From the NCBI GenBank assembly GCA_030544185.1, contig JAUNRO010000032.1, positions 3,869 to 14,910 on the forward strand: a DNA stretch of 11,042 nt, in the 5' to 3' direction. How positions within the stretch are numbered: the first letter of the stretch is position 1; each line of letters opens with the position of its first letter. Origin of the DNA: Propionibacteriaceae bacterium (GTDB lineage Bacteria; Actinomycetota; Actinomycetes; Propionibacteriales; Propionibacteriaceae). The translations under genes and the position numbers were made by a program. The notes under the pieces were generated by a model. That model ran no database searches and had not been told where the DNA came from. It saw nothing but the letters and a program-made list of their open reading frames with translations. Of this stretch, positions 6,474 to 11,042 are shown in pieces.

Positions 6474-7358
6474 TCAGACGAAGACGGCGTCCGCCACGGC
6501 CTCGCCGCCATCGGGGCGATAGAGCGCCAGGAAGTGCCCGTCGTGGGTGAGCGCGGTGAGTCCGGTCAGGGGTACGCCGGGCAGTCGGCGTCCGTGCCGG
6601 ACCGCTCCCGCCGTCGGTTCGTCGAGGGCGAGGGTCGGAAAGCACTCCGCCGCCACCTGGTCGATCCCGATCATCGGGAGCTCCGCTGTGTCACCGTCAA
6701 CGACGTGGGCGCGATCGAGCCCGAACGGCCCGACCCGGCTGCGCCGCAGTGCGGTCAGGTGTCCGCCGGTGCCGAGGCCGGCGCCGAGGTCGCGTGCCAG
6801 CGCGCGGATATAGGTGCCGGAGGAGCAGCAGACAGTGACGTCGCAATCGAGCACCGGGACGCCGTCGGCGGTCTCCGCACGCACCTCGTGCAGGTGGAAG
6901 GCATGCACCGTCACCGGTCGAGCCTTGAGCGTGACGTCCTCTCCCGCCCGGACCCGGGCGTACGCCCGCCGGCCGTCGACCTTGATGGCCGAGACCGCGG
7001 TCGGGACCTGCTGGATGTCGCCGATGAAGGACTCGATGGCGGCGGCGACGACGGGCTCGCCGATGTCGACGGCGCCGCGGGTCGCGGTGATGTCACCCTC
7101 GGCGTCGTCGGTGACGGTCTCGATCCCGAGTCGGATCGTGGCGGTGTATTCCTTCTCGGTCAGCATCAGGTGGCCGAGCAGACGGGTGGCGCGGTTGATG
7201 CCGACGAGGAGTACGCCGGTGGCCATCGGGTCCAGGGTCCCCGCATGTCCCACCTTCCGCGTCCCGAAGATCCGCCGGCACCGTCCCACGACCTGGTGGG
7301 AAGTCCAGCCGGCGGGCTTGTCGACGACCGCCACACCGGACACCGTGGACGGGGTCAC
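6474..7358 (-). CDS. truB: tRNA pseudouridine(55) synthase TruB
   Basis: TruB converts U55 in the T-loop of tRNAs to pseudouridine in the cytoplasm. The 294-residue product shows the N-terminal [11 protein letters not shown] (11-21), the catalytic motif [11 protein letters not shown] with the nucleophile Asp43, the [23 protein letters not shown] stretch that follows in the family, and [14 protein letters not shown] further on. The C-terminal part resembles the small PUA-like TruB C-terminal domain. The GTG start (7356-7358) overlaps the rbfA stop in a GTGA arrangement, so translation is probably coupled to rbfA. In many bacteria a DHH-family phosphoesterase gene separates rbfA and truB; here they are directly joined. 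Confidence 0.97.
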   Translation of the reverse strand: MTPSTVSGVAVVDKPAGWTSHQVVGRCRRIFGTRKVGHAGTLDPMATGVLLVGINRATRLLGHLMLTEKEYTATIRLGIETVTDDAEGDITATRGAVDIGEPVVAAAIESFIGDIQQVPTAVSAIKVDGRRAYARVRAGEDVTLKARPVTVHAFHLHEVRAETADGVPVLDCDVTVCCSSGTYIRALARDLGAGLGTGGHLTALRRSRVGPFGLDRAHVVDGDTAELPMIGIDQVAAECFPTLALDEPTAGAVRHGRRLPGVPLTGLTALTHDGHFLALYRPDGGEAVADAVFV

Positions 7359-7837
7359 CGACGCTCGTCCGCCTCTGCGGCGGCGTCGTCGAGGTCCTCG
7401 TGGTCCAGGTTCTCGTCGGGCTCGTCCGGCTGCTTATAGGGATCTGCCTCACCCGCATATTGCGCTGTGGCCGCCTGGGCGGCGATCTCCTCGTCGTGGC
7501 TGCGGGTCTGGGCCAGCAGGTCCTCGATGTGGCGGGCGTTCTCCTGGACCGCGTCGAGGACGAAGTTGAGCGACGGAGCGAACTTCAGGCCGAGCTGTTT
7601 GCCGATGGTCGAGCGCAGCAGGCCCTTCGCGGACTCCAGAGCGGCGGCCGAGGAGGCCAGGTCGGTTTCCTGACCCAGGACGGTGTAGAAGATGCTCGCC
7701 TCCCGGGAGTCGCCCGTCAGCCGCACATCGGTGATGGTGACGAACCCGAGCCGGGGGTCCTTGATGCGCCGTTCGAGCATCTGGGCGACGATCACCTTGA
7801 TCTGATCGGCGAGTTTGCGGGCGCGGGGGTTGCTCAT
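7355..7837 (-). CDS. rbfA: 30S ribosome-binding factor RbfA
   Basis: RbfA binds the immature 30S subunit and assists 16S rRNA 5'-end maturation. The 160-residue protein starts [19 protein letters not shown], with the family's [27 protein letters not shown] core split over residues about 22-48, and [14 protein letters not shown] further on, together making the single KH-like domain. The ATG at 7835-7837 is chosen because AAAGG lies eight to nine bases upstream and family homology starts there, although the frame stays open further upstream. From about residue 118 there is a low-complexity tail very rich in Asp, Glu and Ala ([15 protein letters not shown]), probably disordered. The gene lies 135 bp after infB and overlaps truB by 4 nt. 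Confidence 0.96.
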   Translation of the reverse strand: MSNPRARKLADQIKVIVAQMLERRIKDPRLGFVTITDVRLTGDSREASIFYTVLGQETDLASSAAALESAKGLLRSTIGKQLGLKFAPSLNFVLDAVQENARHIEDLLAQTRSHDEEIAAQAATAQYAGEADPYKQPDEPDENLDHEDLDDAAAEADERR

Positions 7838-7889
7838 GGACGGCCTTTCGTCGTCGGGTGGTGGTGATGGCCCGGGAGTCCCCGGACAC

Positions 7890-7926
7890 CGCGGCGGGTG
7901 GGCTCTGGGCGAACCCACCCGCCGCG
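7890..7926 (-). other. Long perfect hairpin in the infB-rbfA gap
   Basis: CGCGGCGGGTGGG (7890-7902) and CCCACCCGCCGCG (7914-7926) form a perfect 13-bp stem with an 11-nt loop, by far the strongest intergenic hairpin in the window. It lies between the infB stop and the rbfA start. No U-run follows in the direction of transcription, so it may be an attenuator, a processing or mRNA-stability element, or a U-less terminator. It is preceded on the minus strand by a tandem 9-bp repeat (GACTTGCCG twice on the plus strand, 7926-7943). Confidence 0.6.
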
Positions 7927-7941
7927 ACTTGCCGGACTTGC

Positions 7942-7966
7942 CGGAGCTATCCGCTCCGGGCGGAGC
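7942..7966 (-). other. Mutually exclusive short hairpins after the infB stop
   Basis: Three 6-nt blocks, CGGAGC (7942-7947), GCTCCG (7953-7958) and CGGAGC (7961-7966), allow the middle block to pair with either neighbour, through loops of 5 nt or 2 nt. A further stem, GAGCC-TC-GGCTC (7963-7974), overlaps the infB stop codon. This is the geometry of an RNA switch or attenuator, though short GC-rich repeats also arise by chance. Confidence 0.35.
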
Positions 7967-7972
7967 CTCGGC

Positions 7973-10867
7973 TCAGGTGCGCGGCGTCTCCCGCATCTCG
8001 TAGGTCTCGATGATGTCGTCCAGCTTGAGGTCGTTGTAGTTGGAGAGCGTCAGACCGCACTCGTAGCCTTCGCGGACCTCGGTGACATCGTCCTTTTCCC
8101 GACGCAGCGAGTGGATATCGGTGTCGATGACCACCACTGAGTCGCGGAGCAGACGCGCCTTGGCGTTGCGCCGGATGAGACCGTCCTGCACCATGCAGCC
8201 GGCGATCGTGCCGAACTTCGAGGACTTGAAGATCTCGCGGACCTCGGCGTGGCCGAGCACGGCCTCTTCGAAGATCGGCTTGAGCATGCCCTTGAGGGCG
8301 GCCTCGATTTCGTCGATGGCGGCGTAGATCACCGAGTAGTAGCGGATGTCGACGTTCTCACGATCCGCCTGCTCGGTGGCCTTGCCCTGGGCACGGACGT
8401 TATAACCGATGATCACCGCTCCGGAGGCGGCGGCCAGCGAGACGTTGGTCTCGGTGATCGCACCGACGCCACGGTCGATGACCCGCAGCGACACTTCGTC
8501 GCCCACATCGATCTGCGACAGCGACTCCTCCAGTGCCTCGACCGAACCGGCCGAATCGCCCTTGAGGATGAGCAGCAGCTCCTGGGTCTCGCCCTTCTCC
8601 AGCTGCTCGAAGAGCTGGTCGAGGGTCTTGCGGCGAGCACCCGCCGCCTGCGCAGCCGCCCGGTTGCGGGCCTCTCGCTGATCCGCGATCTGCCGCGCCG
8701 TGCGGTCGTCCGCCACCACGAGGAACGAGTCGCCCGCCCCAGGAACCGAGGTCAGGCCAAGGACCTGCACCGGCATCGAGGGGGGAGCCTCGTCAACGTT
8801 CTCGCCCACGTCGTTGACCAGGGCACGAACGCGCCCATGGGCCGGGCCGGCGACGATCGAGTCGCCGACCTTGAGCGTGCCGCGCTGGACCAGGACCGTC
8901 GCGACCGGGCCGCGGCCCTTGTCGAGGTGGGCCTCGATGGCGACGCCCTGGGCGTCCATCGTCGGGTTGGCCCGCAGGTCGAGCGCCGCATCCGCGGTCA
9001 GGACCACGGCTTCGAGGAGCTGGTCCATGCCCTGGCCTGACACCGCGGACACGTCGACGAACATCGTCTCGCCGCCATATTCCTCCGGCACCAGTCCGTA
9101 TTCGGTCAGCTGACCACGGACCTTGGTCGGATCAGCGGTTTCCTTGTCGATCTTGTTCACCGCGACCACGACCGGCACGTCGGCGGCTGTGGCGTGGTTG
9201 AGCGCCTCGATCGTCTGGGGCATCACACCGTCATCGGCCGCCACCACGAGGATCGCGATGTCGGTCGACTTGGCGCCGCGGGCACGCATGGCGGTGAAGG
9301 CCTCGTGACCCGGGGTGTCGATGAAGGTGATCCGACGCTCGCTCTCGTCGACATCCGTGGCCACCTGATAGGCGCCGATGGTCTGCGTAATGCCGCCGGC
9401 TTCGCCGGCCACCACGTTCGACTTGCGGATGGCGTCGAGAAGCTTGGTCTTGCCATGGTCGACGTGACCCATGACGGTGACGACCGGTGGCCGCGGCGCA
9501 AGGTCGTCCTCGTCCCCCTCGTCCTCACCGAACTCGAGGTCGAAGCGCTCCAACAGCTCGCGGTCCTCGTCCTCGGGGGACACGACCTGGATGCTGTAGT
9601 TCAGCTCCGCACCCAGCAACTGCAGGGTGTCGTCGTTGACCGACTGGGTGGCCGTGACCATCTCGCCCAGGCTGAACAGCACCTGGACCAGCTGCGCGGC
9701 GTCGACGTTGATCTTCTCGGCCAGGTCGGTCAGGGAGGCGCCACAGCGCAGGCGCACAGTCGCGCCATCGCCCTGACGGATGCGTACGCCACCGATCGTG
9801 GGTGCTTCCATCTGGTCGAACTCTTGACGACGCTGCTTCCGGGACTTGCGGCCCCGGCGCTGCTGACCGCCGCGACCGAAGGCGCCCTGCGTGCCGGCGC
9901 CGCCGCGACCACCACGCCCGCGACCACCGGGCGGCGGACCGCCACCGGGCCCACCGGCGCCCATGGGGCCGCCCCGCCCGGGACCGCCGGGACGGCCCCG
10001 GCCGGGTCCGCCACCGCGGCCACGGCCGGGGGCCGATCCGAGCGTGCTCTGCTTGGGCATCATCGCGGGGTTGGGACGTGGCATCCCCGGGACGCCACCA
10101 CCGGGGCGCGGGCCGCCGGGACGCGGACCGTCGGTGCGGCCTCCCGGACGAGGACCACCCGGACGGCCCTCACCCTGACGGGCGTCGGGTCGGGCGCCCT
10201 CCGGGCGGCGCCGCTGCGTGCCCATGCCCTGCGATGAGGCGAACGGGGTGTTGCCAGGACGCGGTGTCCCGGGACGGGGCCGCGGACCGGGTAGGCCGCC
10301 GGTGGCGCCGGGGCGCGGACCGGGCGCGGGCCGTGGGCCCGGGACGGGGGGACGCGGCGCACCGGGCCGTGGGCCCGGCGCTGCCGGACGCTCCGCAGCC
10401 GGGCGGGGTGGCTCCGGCGAACGCGGCGCCGAGGGGCGCCCGGGAGCAGCAGGACGCGGGGCGGGTGCGCGACGCTCCTCACTGGGCGGTGCCTCGGCGG
10501 GCTTCGCCGCACGCGGAGCGGGCCGAGGACCGGGCGTCGGCGCGGGCCGGTCGGGAGCCGCTGCCTTCTCAGGAGCGGGGGGGCGCGGAGCGGGCGGGCC
10601 TGCCGGAGCAGCCTTGGCCGCCGGCGGGGTCGGCCGCGGGCCGGGCACCGCCTTGCGCGGGGTGCCGGGCTTGGCGCCGGAGCCTCTTCCACCTGCGCCG
10701 TTTCCGTCGGATTCACCGAGCTTGGCGCGCAGCCGCCGGACCACCGGCGGTTCAATGGTTGACGAAGCCGAGCGAACGAATTCGCCCATGTCGTTCAGGG
10801 TTTTGAGAACTTGTTTGCTTTCGAGTCCGAGCTCTTTTGCGAGCTCGTAGACACGGACCTTGGCCAC
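7973..10867 (-). CDS. infB: Translation initiation factor IF-2
   Basis: IF-2 is the GTPase that brings initiator tRNA to the 30S subunit and promotes subunit joining. The 964-residue protein has an N-terminal IF2_N domain (about 1-50, [14 protein letters not shown]), a very long linker (about 53-345) made mostly of Pro, Arg, Gly and Ala, and a second IF2_N-like domain (about 365-425). The G domain carries G1 GHVDHGKT (467-474), G2 GGITQT (491-496), G3 DTPGH (517-521), G4 NKID (571-574) and G5 SAV (607-609). Beta-barrel and C-terminal domains run to 964. The linker has nine GPRP motifs and an RGG-like, Arg/Gly-rich stretch at about 281-345. The GTG start (10865-10867) has AAGGAG (10872-10877) upstream, and a 7-bp hairpin abuts that site. 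Tyr codons here are mostly TAC, unlike neighbouring genes. Confidence 0.98.
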   Translation of the reverse strand: MAKVRVYELAKELGLESKQVLKTLNDMGEFVRSASSTIEPPVVRRLRAKLGESDGNGAGGRGSGAKPGTPRKAVPGPRPTPPAAKAAPAGPPAPRPPAPEKAAAPDRPAPTPGPRPAPRAAKPAEAPPSEERRAPAPRPAAPGRPSAPRSPEPPRPAAERPAAPGPRPGAPRPPVPGPRPAPGPRPGATGGLPGPRPRPGTPRPGNTPFASSQGMGTQRRRPEGARPDARQGEGRPGGPRPGGRTDGPRPGGPRPGGGVPGMPRPNPAMMPKQSTLGSAPGRGRGGGPGRGRPGGPGRGGPMGAGGPGGGPPPGGRGRGGRGGAGTQGAFGRGGQQRRGRKSRKQRRQEFDQMEAPTIGGVRIRQGDGATVRLRCGASLTDLAEKINVDAAQLVQVLFSLGEMVTATQSVNDDTLQLLGAELNYSIQVVSPEDEDRELLERFDLEFGEDEGDEDDLAPRPPVVTVMGHVDHGKTKLLDAIRKSNVVAGEAGGITQTIGAYQVATDVDESERRITFIDTPGHEAFTAMRARGAKSTDIAILVVAADDGVMPQTIEALNHATAADVPVVVAVNKIDKETADPTKVRGQLTEYGLVPEEYGGETMFVDVSAVSGQGMDQLLEAVVLTADAALDLRANPTMDAQGVAIEAHLDKGRGPVATVLVQRGTLKVGDSIVAGPAHGRVRALVNDVGENVDEAPPSMPVQVLGLTSVPGAGDSFLVVADDRTARQIADQREARNRAAAQAAGARRKTLDQLFEQLEKGETQELLLILKGDSAGSVEALEESLSQIDVGDEVSLRVIDRGVGAITETNVSLAAASGAVIIGYNVRAQGKATEQADRENVDIRYYSVIYAAIDEIEAALKGMLKPIFEEAVLGHAEVREIFKSSKFGTIAGCMVQDGLIRRNAKARLLRDSVVVIDTDIHSLRREKDDVTEVREGYECGLTLSNYNDLKLDDIIETYEMRETPRT

Positions 10868-10879
10868 TACTCTCCTTCA

Positions 10880-10901
10880 GGTCCGCATCCGCGCGCGGAC
10901 C
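10880..10901 (-). promoter_or_regulatory. Hairpin abutting the infB ribosome-binding site
   Basis: GGTCCGC (10880-10886) and GCGGACC (10895-10901) form a 7-bp stem with an 8-nt loop, ending two bases before the AAGGAG Shine-Dalgarno (plus-strand 10872-10877). Such a hairpin at the entry of the ribosome-binding site could modulate infB translation or mark an RNA-processing site. The rest of the 87-bp gap to the upstream frame shows no clear promoter. Confidence 0.4.
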
Positions 10902-10954
10902 AGCTAGTTGTCGAACGTGCTCATTGGTGCGTACTCATCGAGTGGTCATGAGCG

Positions 10955-11042
10955 TTAGCCCACCTTCTGATCGGTGCCCCAACCCGGGATCGGGAGGGCG
11001 CTGGTCACCGCGCCCACAGCAGAATGCGAGAGCGCGTCTCTC
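10955..11042 (-). CDS. C-terminal fragment, possible YlxR-like (DUF448) protein
   Basis: An open minus-strand frame enters from the right edge and ends at TAA (10955-10957), leaving 28 visible residues (RDALSHSAVGAVTSALP then a Gly-rich tail). Third codon positions in this frame are about 80% G or C, higher than in the other open frame. The order nusA-ylxR-infB is widely conserved, and the fragment loosely resembles a YlxR C-terminus, where an Arg/Ala/Leu-rich helix is followed by a VDTSAL-like segment. The match is too short to be conclusive; the region could also be non-coding. Confidence 0.4.
   Translation of the reverse strand, partial: RDALSHSAVGAVTSALPIPGWGTDQKVG

Noticed and set aside
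5101..6522. Long plus-strand open frame (473 codons) opposite the channel and ribF
   Set aside because: It spans two real minus-strand genes and their gap, is rich in His, Asp and Gln as expected for a shadow frame, and has no recognisable domain.
7838..7918. Upstream start for rbfA adding 27 residues
   Set aside because: The extension is Pro-rich and lies in the structured intergenic region; the ATG at 7837 has a Shine-Dalgarno and begins at the family's N-terminus.
9194..10806. Plus-strand open frames opposite infB, and other-frame ORFs rich in Arg/Pro
   Set aside because: They mirror the low-complexity linker and G domain of IF-2. Their composition follows from the sense codons.

Overview
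The window is high-GC DNA (GC-rich third codon positions, several GTG starts, densely packed genes). The protein types and gene order point to an actinobacterium. The infB-rbfA-truB-ribF and prfB-ftsE-ftsX clusters fit Propionibacteriales or relatives, but that placement is inferred from protein style and synteny, not from a marker search.

Layout from right to left, mostly on the minus strand. At 10955-11042 is a fragment that may be the C-terminus of the YlxR-like protein usually found upstream of infB. infB (IF-2, 7973-10867), rbfA (7355-7837) and truB (6474-7358) follow as a translation and ribosome-maturation operon; truB overlaps rbfA by 4 nt. A voltage-gated cation channel gene (5485-6363) with its own candidate -10 box lies between truB and ribF (4467-5378). 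Converging on ribF from the left is a plus-strand azlC-azlD pair (3315-4357), a branched-chain amino acid exporter driven by a good TTGACG-N17-CAGACT promoter. Divergent from azlC is prfB (2039-3151, RF2), apparently leaderless. Then come ftsE (1159-1851) and ftsX (211-1113), the ATP-binding and membrane subunits of the complex that controls cell-wall hydrolases. Last is the 5' end of a secreted protein gene (1-166, signal peptide only), in the position where a FtsEX-dependent peptidoglycan hydrolase is often found.

The genes are mainly housekeeping: translation initiation, 30S maturation, tRNA pseudouridylation, flavin cofactor synthesis, translation termination and division-linked wall hydrolysis. 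The accessory elements are azlCD and the ion channel. No mobile element, CRISPR array, tRNA or rRNA was seen, and no gap without a gene exceeds about 190 bp. I did not find a clearly new multi-gene system. The points most worth a second look are the channel's TLEGW selectivity filter and its location, the structured infB-rbfA intergenic RNA with mutually exclusive helices, leaderless prfB, the AT-rich codon patch ending ftsX, and an unexpected preference for the Tyr codon TAT outside infB.
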